A stretch of 43,623 nucleotides of DNA from DASXRA01 sp036506155. Lineage in GTDB: Bacteria; Actinomycetota; Actinomycetes; Mycobacteriales; Jatrophihabitantaceae. Both the position numbers and the translations under genes were made by a program. Shown here one piece after another: positions 36,207-43,391 of this stretch. Under the pieces are notes generated by a model, which was not told the DNA's origin, ran no database searches, and saw only the letters and a program-made list of their open reading frames with translations. The stretch is taken from positions 1-43,623 of the forward strand of contig DASXSF010000103.1 in the NCBI GenBank assembly GCA_036506155.1. The letters are read 5' to 3'. The first letter of the stretch is position 1, and each line of letters starts with the position of its first letter.

Positions 36207-37288
36207 GCAGCGCCGTGCTCGACCGGGCAGGGCTCGACCAGTTGGTCGAGCTGCTCATCGCTGACGGGTACCGCGTGATCGGCCCGACTGTGCGCGACGG
36301 TGCGATCGTGCTCGCTGAACTTGACTCCGGCGCGCAGCTGCCGGCCGGGTGGGGTGTCGATGTAGCGCCGGGTCGTTATCGGCTGCGCCGCCGTTCGGAT
36401 GCGGCAGTCTTCGCGCACTCGGCAGGGCCTCAGTCATGGAAGCAGTTCCTGCACCCGCCGCGGCGACGGCTGTTCACCGACGACGGTGCCGGCTTCGAGC
36501 CGGTCGAGGACGACCCGGGACGATATGCATTCCTCGGCGTGCGCGGCTGCGACCTCGCGGCGATCGCGACGCTCGGCACCGTACTCCAGGGTACGGACGG
36601 GTTCGCACGACGGCGGGACGGACTGTTCGTGGTGGCCGCGTCGTGCCTCGAGCCGGGCGGCGTGTGCTTCTGCGCCTCGATGGGCACCGGACCCGCACCG
36701 GGACCGGGCTACGACCTGTCGCTGACCGAGCGTATCGACGACGATGGGCACCGCTTTCTGGTCGACGTCGGCAGCGAGGCAGGCGCTGCGCTGCTGGACC
36801 GGCTCGCCCACCACCCGGCCACCACGGCCGAGCAGGATGAGGCCCGCGGCGCAGTGGCCGCCGCCGCCGGCCGGATGGGACGGCAGATGCCGGTCGGCGA
36901 CCTGCGCGCCCTGCTGCGTGACAACCGCGAATCGCCGCACTGGGACGCCGTCGCCGAACGGTGCCTGACCTGTGGCAATTGCACGATGGTGTGTCCGACT
37001 TGCTTTTGCACGACCGTGGAGGACGTCACCGACCTGACGGGCGAGCATGCCGAGCGGGCGGAACGGTGGGCATCCTGCTTCGAGTTGGCCTTCTCCTATC
37101 TGCACGGCGGCAGCGTTCGGGTGTCGGGGGCAAGCCGATACCGGCAATGGATGACGCACAAGCTGTCCACGTGGCACGACCAGTTCGGCGGGTCGGGCTG
37201 CGTGGGCTGCGGGCGGTGCATCGCGTGGTGCCCGGTCGGCATAGACATCACCGCCGAAGCAGCAGCACTGGCGGCCGGCCATGACTGA
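36203..37288 (+). CDS. hydrogenase iron-sulfur subunit (HydB/HyhB-like, 4Fe-4S dicluster)
   Basis: A 361-residue soluble protein of the type that accompanies group 3b/3d bidirectional hydrogenases and anaerobic sulfite reductase subunit A. The N-terminal two thirds match the conserved family pattern (FLHPPRRRLF, GVRGCDLAAIATLG). Two 4Fe-4S motifs lie in the C-terminal part: CLTCGNCTMVCPTC starting at Cys254 and CVGCGRCIAWCP starting at Cys333. It passes electrons between the small subunit and the FAD subunit. The GTG at 36203 overlaps the small upstream frame (GTGA), and the end overlaps the next ATG by 8 bp. Confidence 0.88.
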   Translation: MSSAVLDRAGLDQLVELLIADGYRVIGPTVRDGAIVLAELDSGAQLPAGWGVDVAPGRYRLRRRSDAAVFAHSAGPQSWKQFLHPPRRRLFTDDGAGFEPVEDDPGRYAFLGVRGCDLAAIATLGTVLQGTDGFARRRDGLFVVAASCLEPGGVCFCASMGTGPAPGPGYDLSLTERIDDDGHRFLVDVGSEAGAALLDRLAHHPATTAEQDEARGAVAAAAGRMGRQMPVGDLRALLRDNRESPHWDAVAERCLTCGNCTMVCPTCFCTTVEDVTDLTGEHAERAERWASCFELAFSYLHGGSVRVSGASRYRQWMTHKLSTWHDQFGGSGCVGCGRCIAWCPVGIDITAEAAALAAGHD

Positions 37289-37739
37289 CGACCTGGCCCG
37301 GTTCTCTTTGCTGCGCGGGCTCAGCGCCGCGCAGCGGGCCAAGGTGTGGAGCACCGCGCAGGAGGTGAGCATCGCCGCGCATCACCGGGTCTTCGACGAG
37401 GGTCAGGACGCCCGCCGCTGCTGGCTGATCCGGTCGGGGCAGGTCGCGCTCGACACCACCGTGCCGGGCCGTGGGCTTGTCGTCGTGCAAACCCTCGGCG
37501 CGGGTGACGTGCTGGGCTGGTCATGGTTGGTGCCGCCACGGCGCTGGCACTTCGGTGCGGTCACACTCGACCCGGTCCAGGCCGTTGAAATCGACACCGT
37601 TCGGCTTTCTGCCCTGGCAGACGCCGACCCGGCGCTGGGCTACCGGCTGGCGCTCGGGCTGTTCGAGGCCGTGCTGGCCCGGCTGCAGAACACCCGGGCC
37701 CGGCTGCTCGACCTGTACGGGAGTCCCCGTGAGCGCTGA
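37281..37739 (+). CDS. stand-alone cyclic-nucleotide-binding-fold protein in the hydrogenase operon
   Basis: A 152-residue single cNMP-binding (CRP N-terminal type) beta-barrel: LLRGLSAAQRAKV at the start, VFDEGQDARRCWLIRSGQVAL in the middle, then GAGDVLGWSWLVPPRRWHF where cAMP-binding proteins have the phosphate-binding cassette FGE...RAA. That replacement makes classical cAMP binding doubtful. There is no DNA-binding or kinase domain. It overlaps both neighbours, so it is an integral part of the operon; such proteins occur in other actinobacterial group 3b hydrogenase operons. A regulatory or assembly role at the complex is inference. Confidence 0.82.
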   Translation: MTDDLARFSLLRGLSAAQRAKVWSTAQEVSIAAHHRVFDEGQDARRCWLIRSGQVALDTTVPGRGLVVVQTLGAGDVLGWSWLVPPRRWHFGAVTLDPVQAVEIDTVRLSALADADPALGYRLALGLFEAVLARLQNTRARLLDLYGSPRER

Positions 37740-38550
37740 TCCGATGCTGCCCGTCCCATACCGGGTCGTCGCCCGGACGGTGGAAACAGACGACTCGGCG
37801 ACGCTGCGCCTCGAGCCCATCGGCGCGCGCGTGCCGCACCCGAACGCCGGACAATTCTGCATGCTCTACGCCCGCGGCATCGGCGAGGTCGCGATCTCGA
37901 TCAGCGACGCATGGAACGGCACGCTGGTACACACGATCCGGGACGTCGGCGCGGTGAGCCGCGCGCTTTCCGGCGCGCCTCCCGGCGCGGTACTCGGCGT
38001 GCGCGGGCCTTTCGGCACCGACTGGGGCCTCGACTCGGCGGTCGGACATGACGTGGTAATCGTTGCCGGAGGACTCGGCCTGGCGCCGCTGCGCCCGGTC
38101 GTACTCGGCGCGCTACACCGCCGCGCCGAGTACCGCCGGGTCACCCTCGTCGCGGGGGCCCGCTCGCCCGGCGAGTTCCTGTTCCGCGCGCAGCTTGCCG
38201 AGTGGGCGGCGCGCGCCGACATCGACGTGGAGCTGACTGTCGACCGGCCGGGAGCCGGATGGGACGGGCCCGTCGGCTTCGTCACCGAGCCACTGGGACG
38301 GCTTGACGTCGAACCCTCCACCACGATCGCGTTCGTCTGCGGTCCCGAACCGATGATGCGGTTCAGCGCCAATGTCCTGCTGGACAAGGGCCTTGCGCCC
38401 GATCGCATCCGGCTGTCGCTGGAACGCAACATGCAATGCGGCATCGGCGTGTGCGGGCACTGCCAGCTCGGCCCGCTGCTCGTGTGCCGGGACGGGCCGG
38501 TCGTCGACTACGTCACGGCTGAGCCCCTGCTCTCGGCGCGGGAGTTATGA
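37729..38550 (+). CDS. hydrogenase FAD/NAD(P)-binding diaphorase subunit (HydG/HyhG-like)
   Basis: A 273-residue ferredoxin-NADP reductase-type protein: FAD-binding barrel (residues 5-100), NAD(P)-binding domain (VVIVAGGLGLAPLRPVV, later VCGPEPMM) and a C-terminal 2Fe-2S site with Cys237, Cys242, Cys245 and Cys253 (CGIGVCGHCQ...LVC). It links the hydrogenase to the NAD(P)H pool. I take GTG 37729 (GGGAG upstream); ATG 37744 is the alternative. The stop overlaps the small-subunit ATG (ATGA). Confidence 0.9.
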   Translation: MSADPMLPVPYRVVARTVETDDSATLRLEPIGARVPHPNAGQFCMLYARGIGEVAISISDAWNGTLVHTIRDVGAVSRALSGAPPGAVLGVRGPFGTDWGLDSAVGHDVVIVAGGLGLAPLRPVVLGALHRRAEYRRVTLVAGARSPGEFLFRAQLAEWAARADIDVELTVDRPGAGWDGPVGFVTEPLGRLDVEPSTTIAFVCGPEPMMRFSANVLLDKGLAPDRIRLSLERNMQCGIGVCGHCQLGPLLVCRDGPVVDYVTAEPLLSAREL

Positions 38551-39308
38551 TGCCCAGCTTGGCTGTATGGAAGTTCGCGTCCTGCGACGGATGCCAGCTG
38601 ACCTTGCTCGACTGCGAGGACGAGCTGCTCACGCTTGCCGGGCAGGTCACCATCGCACATTTCCTCGAGGCGTCATCACAGGTGTTGCCGGGCCCCTACG
38701 ACGTGTCGCTCGTCGAGGGCTCCATTACGACTCCGGCGGACGCCGAACGCATCAGGCAGGTCCGCGAGCAGTCCAGGGTCCTGGTGACGATCGGGGCATG
38801 CGCCACCGCGGGCGGAATCCAGGCGCTGCGCAACTTCGCGGACGTCGAGCAATTCCGCTCCGTCGTATACGCCAGGCCGGAATACATCGAAACGCTCGCA
38901 ACGTCCACGCCAATCGCCGCGCACGTGCCGGTCGACTTCGAACTGCGGGGCTGCCCGATCGACAAGCGGCAACTGCTCGAGGTGATCTCGGCGTTCCTGG
39001 CCGGCCGCAAGCCCGACATCCCGGACACCAGTGTGTGCACCGAGTGCAAGCGGCGCGGGCTGACCTGCGTCATGGTCGCCGACGGCACACCCTGCCTGGG
39101 CCCGGTCACCCACGCCGGATGCGGCGCGCTGTGCCCGGCGGTCGCGCGGGGCTGCTACGGCTGCTTCGGTCCCATGACGGGTGCCAACCTTCCTGCGCTG
39201 ACCGGCCAGCTCAGGCGGCTCGGCATGGACGACACCGCGGTCGGCCGGGTCTTTGCGACGTTCAACGTCACTGCGTTCCGAGAAGCCGACAATGAGCCAC
39301 CGCACTAG
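38547..39308 (+). CDS. [NiFe]-hydrogenase small subunit (group 3 type)
   Basis: A 253-residue small subunit without a signal peptide, therefore cytoplasmic. The proximal cluster motif CDGCQ is near the N terminus (Cys13, Cys16), with further ligands in TIGACATAGG and RGCPID. The C-terminal part holds two more clusters' worth of Cys (CTEC, TC, PC, GCGALCP, GCYGCFGP). This layout matches HyhS/HydD of group 3b hydrogenases. It carries electrons from the active site to the dicluster subunit. The end overlaps the large-subunit start by 17 bp. Confidence 0.92.
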   Translation: MMPSLAVWKFASCDGCQLTLLDCEDELLTLAGQVTIAHFLEASSQVLPGPYDVSLVEGSITTPADAERIRQVREQSRVLVTIGACATAGGIQALRNFADVEQFRSVVYARPEYIETLATSTPIAAHVPVDFELRGCPIDKRQLLEVISAFLAGRKPDIPDTSVCTECKRRGLTCVMVADGTPCLGPVTHAGCGALCPAVARGCYGCFGPMTGANLPALTGQLRRLGMDDTAVGRVFATFNVTAFREADNEPPH

Positions 39309-40584
39309 GCAATTGCGGGTCAGTTCGCTGGCCCGTGTGGAGGGCGAGGGCGCACTTCGCATCGTCGTGGCCGACGGCCACGTCGAGGACGCGCAGCTGG
39401 AGATCTACGAGCCGCCCCGATTCTTCGAAGCGTTCCTGCGCGGCCGGGCGTTCCGCGAGGCCGTCGACATCACGTCCCGTATCTGCGGCATCTGCCCTGT
39501 CGCGTACCAGACCAGCGCATGGAACGCGATCGAGGACGCCTGGCAGGTGCCCGTCGATGATCGCATCTCGGCACTGCGCCGGCTGCTGTACTGCGGGGAG
39601 TGGATCTCTAGCCACGCCCTGCACATTTACCTGCTGCACGCCCCGGACTTCCTCGGCTATCCCGATGCCGTCGCGCTCGCACGCGATCAGCGGCCGACCG
39701 TAGAGCGCGGGCTGGCGCTGAAGAAGGCCGGCAACGCGATCCTCGAGCTTGTCGGGGGACGCGCGATCCACCCGGTCAACCCGCGCGTCGGCGGCTTCCA
39801 CCGCGCCCCTACAGCGGCCGAGCTGGCGCCGCTGGCCGAGCGGCTGCGGCACGCCCTCGACGACGCGCTCACCACGGTTCGCTGGGTTGCCGGATTCGAC
39901 TTCCCGGAACTGCAGCTCGACTGCGAGCTGGCCGCCGTTCACCACCCGGGGCACTATGCCATCGAGCAGGGCGACCTAGTGACGACGACCAGATCGTCGT
40001 TTCCGCGGCGGGATTTCCTCGAACACGTGACGGAGCGGCAGGTGCCGCACTCGACCGCGCTGTACGCCGAGCTCGACGGGCGGCGCTACCTCACCGGGCC
40101 GCTGGCTCGTTACAGCCTGAACTTCGCACAGCTTTCGCCGTTGGCGCGCGATGCGGCGGCTGCGGCTGGGCTTGAGGCGACGTGTGGCAACCCGTTCCGC
40201 AGCATCGTGGTACGTGCCGTTGAGACGGTCTACGCCGTTGAAGAGGCCCTGCGCATCATCGGTTCCTATGATCGGCCCGACCCGCCCGCGGCCGACCCGA
40301 CCCCCGGGGCCGGGATCGGGCACGGCGTCAGCGAGGCACCACGCGGCCTGCTCTACCACCGCTACGAACTTGACGCCGAGGGCGTCATCCGCGACGCGAC
40401 GATCATCCCACCCACCTCGCAGAACCAGGCGGCCATCGAGAACGACCTGCGCCGCATCGTCTCGGCCAACCTCGGTCTCGAGGACGCCGCGCTGACCTCG
40501 CTGTGCGAGCGCACCATCCGTAACTACGACCCGTGCATCTCCTGCTCCGCGCACTTCCTCGACCTCACCGTGGAACACCGGTGA
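39292..40584 (+). CDS. [NiFe]-hydrogenase large (catalytic) subunit (group 3 type)
   Basis: A 430-residue catalytic subunit that splits or makes H2. The nickel ligands are present: L1 RICGICPVAY (Cys65, Cys68) and L2 DPCISCSAH (Cys415, Cys418, His421). Nine residues follow His421 (FLDLTVEHR), a tail suitable for removal by the maturation protease encoded next. The L1/L2 sequences and the neighbouring diaphorase genes place it in the bidirectional NAD(P)-linked group 3 (3b most likely, 3d possible). Start ATG 39292. The stop overlaps the protease GTG. Confidence 0.93.
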   Translation: MSHRTRQLRVSSLARVEGEGALRIVVADGHVEDAQLEIYEPPRFFEAFLRGRAFREAVDITSRICGICPVAYQTSAWNAIEDAWQVPVDDRISALRRLLYCGEWISSHALHIYLLHAPDFLGYPDAVALARDQRPTVERGLALKKAGNAILELVGGRAIHPVNPRVGGFHRAPTAAELAPLAERLRHALDDALTTVRWVAGFDFPELQLDCELAAVHHPGHYAIEQGDLVTTTRSSFPRRDFLEHVTERQVPHSTALYAELDGRRYLTGPLARYSLNFAQLSPLARDAAAAAGLEATCGNPFRSIVVRAVETVYAVEEALRIIGSYDRPDPPAADPTPGAGIGHGVSEAPRGLLYHRYELDAEGVIRDATIIPPTSQNQAAIENDLRRIVSANLGLEDAALTSLCERTIRNYDPCISCSAHFLDLTVEHR

Positions 40585-41018
40585 TCGCCCTTATCGGGGT
40601 CGGCAATGAGTTCCGCTGCGACGACGGCATCGGGCCGGCCGTCATCGCGAGCTTGCGTGACCAGGTGCCGGCCGGCGTCACCCTCACGATCACCGACGGT
40701 GAACCGACCCAACTGCTCGATACCTGGGCTGGTGCCGACCTTGCCGTGATCATCGATGCGGTCATGTGCGAGCCGTCCGTACCGGGGCGTATCCATCGCA
40801 CCGAGGCGGTGCCGCAGCCTGCCGCGATGGCGAGCACGCACGGCCTCGGCATCCCCGACGCGGTGCGCCTAGCCCGCGCCTTGGATCAAACACCACAGCG
40901 ACTGGTCATCTATGCCGTCGAGGCTGCTGATCTCGGCTTCGGTCACGGGCTCACGCCGGCCGTTGCGGCGGCGCTCCCGAATGTCACGCGTGCCGTTCTC
41001 GCCGAGATCCGCTCGTGA
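40581..41018 (+). CDS. [NiFe]-hydrogenase maturation protease (HycI/HoxW/HyaD family)
   Basis: A 145-residue endopeptidase that clips the large-subunit C-terminus after nickel insertion. N-terminal motif LIGVGNEFRCDDGIGP includes the metal-binding acidic residue; LAVIIDAVMCE supplies the second and STHGLGIPDAVRLA the histidine. GTG start overlapping the large-subunit stop (GTGA). Last gene of the operon. Confidence 0.92.
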   Translation: MIALIGVGNEFRCDDGIGPAVIASLRDQVPAGVTLTITDGEPTQLLDTWAGADLAVIIDAVMCEPSVPGRIHRTEAVPQPAAMASTHGLGIPDAVRLARALDQTPQRLVIYAVEAADLGFGHGLTPAVAAALPNVTRAVLAEIRS

Positions 41019-41022
41019 CATC

Positions 41023-41036
41023 GGGACGTTCGGCCC
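41023..41036. promoter_or_regulatory. DosR-like site between converging genes
   Basis: GGGAC-GTTC-GGCCC, close to the DosR pattern GGGAC-N4-GTCCC (9 of 10 informative positions). It lies 5 bp after the protease stop, in the gap where two operons converge, so it cannot be a normal promoter site for either. It shares CGGGACGTTCGGC with the site at 36043. Confidence 0.4.
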
Positions 41037-41071
41037 AGCGTCGCGAGACTCTCTATCTCCGCAGGGCACCG

Positions 41072-41833
41072 TCAGACAAGGACGGTTGCCGGCGCCGGGT
41101 ACCGCACACCGTTGACTGCTGCGAGCTGCCGACGCGTGTACCCGCGCAGTGCGCGTAGCTGGCGCGCGGTCAGGCGCTGACACGCCCAGTCCCAGTGCAG
41201 CGCGCACCACTCACCAGTGTGCAGTCCGGACGTGAGGTGGTAACCGCGCCGGCCCACGATCACCCGCTCCTGTCGGGGGACGCCCAGCTCGAGGCGAGCG
41301 CCGGTCCAGCGCAGCGGGCGCGATGTCACGATCGCCTCGTCGTCAGCGACGGATTCGACGAGCCCCCACCGGATCCGACAGCGATCCAGCACAGCCAGCG
41401 GCTCGTCGACCCGCCCGGCACGCAGCAAGCCGACCCAGGGGTAGACGCCGAAGACGTGGAAGCCATGATGTGGCACCGCTCCGCCGCCGAGGGGCGCCAG
41501 CAGACGGTCCCGATCGCGCACCTGTGACCCGAACCGGGTCACCAGCGAGTCAGCTAGCACGCGCGGGCGCACCCGGTCGAGCAGGCCGTTACCGACCCAG
41601 TACGCCTCCACGACCCGCGCATCGAGCGGATCCGCGATCGCGTTCGCGCCGGCTATCAGCTCCAGGTACGGCCAGGCGCCGCCGAACCCCTGGGCTAGCG
41701 CGCGCAGCCGCGGACCACCGGCGCCCGCGTCCGCGCGCTCAAGCAACTCGGCGCTCGCGTCCGGCCCGCAGTAGCCCAGGTCGTTGGGCGGGTATGCGAA
41801 ACGCGCGAACATCAGCGCGCCGCCGTCGCTCAT
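41072..41833 (-). CDS. DUF6390-like hydrogenase-associated protein
   Basis: A 253-residue soluble protein without signal peptide. MFARFAYPPNDLGYCGP, then PYLELIAGANAIADPLDARVV and GFHVFGVYPWVGLLR, and HWDWACQRLTARQLRAL near the end. This looks like the uncharacterised DUF6390 family seen beside actinobacterial hydrogenases. Several conserved His, Cys and Trp residues could bind metal. ATG overlaps the transporter stop (ATGA), making it the last gene of a three-gene unit with hypC. Function unknown; an accessory role in hydrogenase maturation is inference. Confidence 0.7.
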   Translation of the reverse strand: MSDGGALMFARFAYPPNDLGYCGPDASAELLERADAGAGGPRLRALAQGFGGAWPYLELIAGANAIADPLDARVVEAYWVGNGLLDRVRPRVLADSLVTRFGSQVRDRDRLLAPLGGGAVPHHGFHVFGVYPWVGLLRAGRVDEPLAVLDRCRIRWGLVESVADDEAIVTSRPLRWTGARLELGVPRQERVIVGRRGYHLTSGLHTGEWCALHWDWACQRLTARQLRALRGYTRRQLAAVNGVRYPAPATVLV

Positions 41834-42741
41834 GCCGATGCCAGGACGCGCCGCCGCGAGATCATCGCAACGGTCACCAGTGCACAGCCGGCCACGACCA
41901 GGCCCAGCCCGTTCAACGAGAGGCTCGTGTGCTGCACAACCGCCTGAAGCAGCGCCGTGACCGGCACCGCCGCGACCAGCATCGCGGTCACGTTCACCGC
42001 AGGCGCCAGCGCGAGGGCGGCCAGCCAGGTGGCGACGTACCCGGCGAGCAGCACGCCCGTCAGCAGCACCCAGCGCCATTGGGCAGCGTCCATCCCGACC
42101 AGGCCCGAACCCCGCCCGGTGACCAGCACCCAGCCGATAAGGACGGCCGACCCCAGCCCCATCCGGGCCAGCGCCAGCGTCCATGAGCTGAAATCGCGTA
42201 GCAGCACTTTGGCGAGTACTACCTCCACAGCCCACAGCAACGTCGCCGCGAAGATCATCGCCTCGCCTCGCCCCAGATGCGGGCTGAACGCCGTGCCGAG
42301 CCCACCCGACAGCACCGCCTGCCCCACCACGAGCAGGGCAACCGCGCCCAACTGCAGCACGCCCAGCCGCTCTCCGAGCACGCTCACCGCGAGCAGCGCC
42401 ACCCAGATCACCAGCGTCTTGTTGATGAATTGCGCCTGCGCCGGCCCCGACGCGGCGTGCGCCAGCCCCTCAAAGAACAACACGAACGGCACGCTGCCGC
42501 CCACCACGGCGATCGCGGCGAGCCCCAGCAGCCGCGAACGTCGCGGCGGCAGGGCGACCACGCTGCGGCCACCGGACCGCGCCAGCCCACACACCGCGAG
42601 TAACACCAGTGCCGCCACCGTGTTCTTCGCGGTCGTGTACGTCGTCGCATCCCCGAACGACTTCACGCCGTAGGAGTTGACGAACACCGACACGCCACTG
42701 ATCGCAGCGGCACTGAGCGCGAGCAGCAGACCCCTGTTCAT
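41830..42741 (-). CDS. DMT superfamily (EamA) transporter
   Basis: A 303-residue membrane protein with ten predicted helices in two repeated EamA halves: the first contains GLLLALSAAAISGVSVFVN, the second GEAMIFAATLLWAVEVVLAK. EamA proteins export or import small metabolites. It is coupled at both ends (ATGA) to hypC upstream and the DUF6390-like gene downstream, so its cargo probably relates to hydrogenase assembly or to a metabolite of that pathway; nickel is possible but unsupported by motif. GAGGGGA ribosome site. Confidence 0.85.
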   Translation of the reverse strand: MNRGLLLALSAAAISGVSVFVNSYGVKSFGDATTYTTAKNTVAALVLLAVCGLARSGGRSVVALPPRRSRLLGLAAIAVVGGSVPFVLFFEGLAHAASGPAQAQFINKTLVIWVALLAVSVLGERLGVLQLGAVALLVVGQAVLSGGLGTAFSPHLGRGEAMIFAATLLWAVEVVLAKVLLRDFSSWTLALARMGLGSAVLIGWVLVTGRGSGLVGMDAAQWRWVLLTGVLLAGYVATWLAALALAPAVNVTAMLVAAVPVTALLQAVVQHTSLSLNGLGLVVAGCALVTVAMISRRRVLASA

Positions 42742-42965
42742 ACTGTCCCCTCGTCCATACGTGCGCGTACGGCAAGTGCATCCGCGGCTTCGGCATCGGT
42801 CAGCACCGCCAGCGCATGGCCGGCATGCGCGAGCACCCACTCGCCCGCTTCCGGCACCCGCTCCAGCAGCAGGCTCGACACGGCGACGGTTCGCTCACCT
42901 GTGTCCACGACCAGCGATCCGGCAGCCGAGACGGCCCGTACTCGCACCACCTCACCCAGGCACAT
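42738..42965 (-). CDS. hypC: HypC/HupF-family hydrogenase assembly chaperone
   Basis: A 75-residue protein starting MCLGEVVRV, with the essential Cys2 of HypC chaperones, a small beta-barrel core (GERTVAVSSLLLERVPEAGEWVLAHAG) and an acidic helix. HypC holds the Fe(CN)2CO precursor with HypD and delivers it to the large subunit. The other hyp genes are not in the window. No Shine-Dalgarno is evident; a DosR-like site about 35 bp upstream could place the transcription start close to the ATG. Confidence 0.85.
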   Translation of the reverse strand: MCLGEVVRVRAVSAAGSLVVDTGERTVAVSSLLLERVPEAGEWVLAHAGHALAVLTDAEAADALAVRARMDEGTV

Positions 42966-43001
42966 ACGCCCATGGTGCGGGCGACACCCACATCACCACT
43001 A

Positions 43002-43015
43002 GGGCCCTTGGTCGG
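43002..43015. promoter_or_regulatory. DosR-like site upstream of hypC
   Basis: GGGCC-CTTG-GTCGG fits GGGAC-N4-GTCCC in 8 of 10 positions. It lies 37 bp upstream of the hypC start on the minus strand, a usual distance for an activator site. Confidence 0.4.
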
Positions 43016-43046
43016 TTGTGCGCGCTCCCGGGACCAGGCGCCGCGG

Positions 43047-43066
43047 TCGGGCAAGCGCTCGCCCGA
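43047..43066. other. small hairpin between divergent promoters
   Basis: TCGGGC (43047-43052) and GCCCGA (43061-43066) with an 8-nt loop, between the two DosR-like sites. It may be incidental. Confidence 0.2.
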
Positions 43067-43098
43067 TCTCTGCACACCCAGGACGGTCGGGGGTTGAG

Positions 43099-43116
43099 CA
43101 GGGACGTTAGTCCCTG
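43099..43116. promoter_or_regulatory. perfect DosR-like palindrome upstream of the small membrane protein gene
   Basis: CAGGGAC-GTTA-GTCCCTG: 7-bp perfect arms with the GGGAC-N4-GTCCC core of the DosR/DevR box. It lies 57 bp upstream of the ATG at 43173. DosR activates genes under hypoxia and nitric oxide in mycobacteria and relatives, including a group 3b hydrogenase in Mycobacterium smegmatis. Confidence 0.65.
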
Positions 43117-43172
43117 GCGACGGCGTGGCCGTAAGGCGTGAGCTCATCACACCGAAATCGGGAGGCGTACCG

Positions 43173-43391
43173 ATGAGTACCGCCGTTACCATCACTTTGG
43201 CGAGCGCCATGCCCAATGCCCACGGCCTGTTGTCCAGGCGGGCGTATTTCCTGCATTGGGGCGTGGTGCAGATCTCGCTGACGAACTTCATCATCATCGT
43301 GCTGATGGTGGTGCTCTTCGCGCTGGCCCTCGTCCTTCCCTTCCCGGGCGGCAAGGCTGCCAAGAGCGAGGAGCATCGCGATGAGCACTGA
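43173..43391 (+). CDS. small single-helix membrane protein
   Basis: A 72-residue protein with one strong membrane helix (about residues 36-58, within SLTNFIIIVLMVVLFALALV) and a charged His/Glu-rich tail (KSEEHRDEH). The ATG at 43173 follows GGGAGG. It overlaps the cytochrome b start by 11 bp, so it is probably a small subunit or assembly factor of the same membrane complex. Not recognised beyond that. Confidence 0.7.
   Translation: MSTAVTITLASAMPNAHGLLSRRAYFLHWGVVQISLTNFIIIVLMVVLFALALVLPFPGGKAAKSEEHRDEH

Noticed and set aside
43030..43043. Third DosR-like box (GGGAC-CAGG-CGCCG)
   Set aside because: Only the left half matches; the right half is at chance level.
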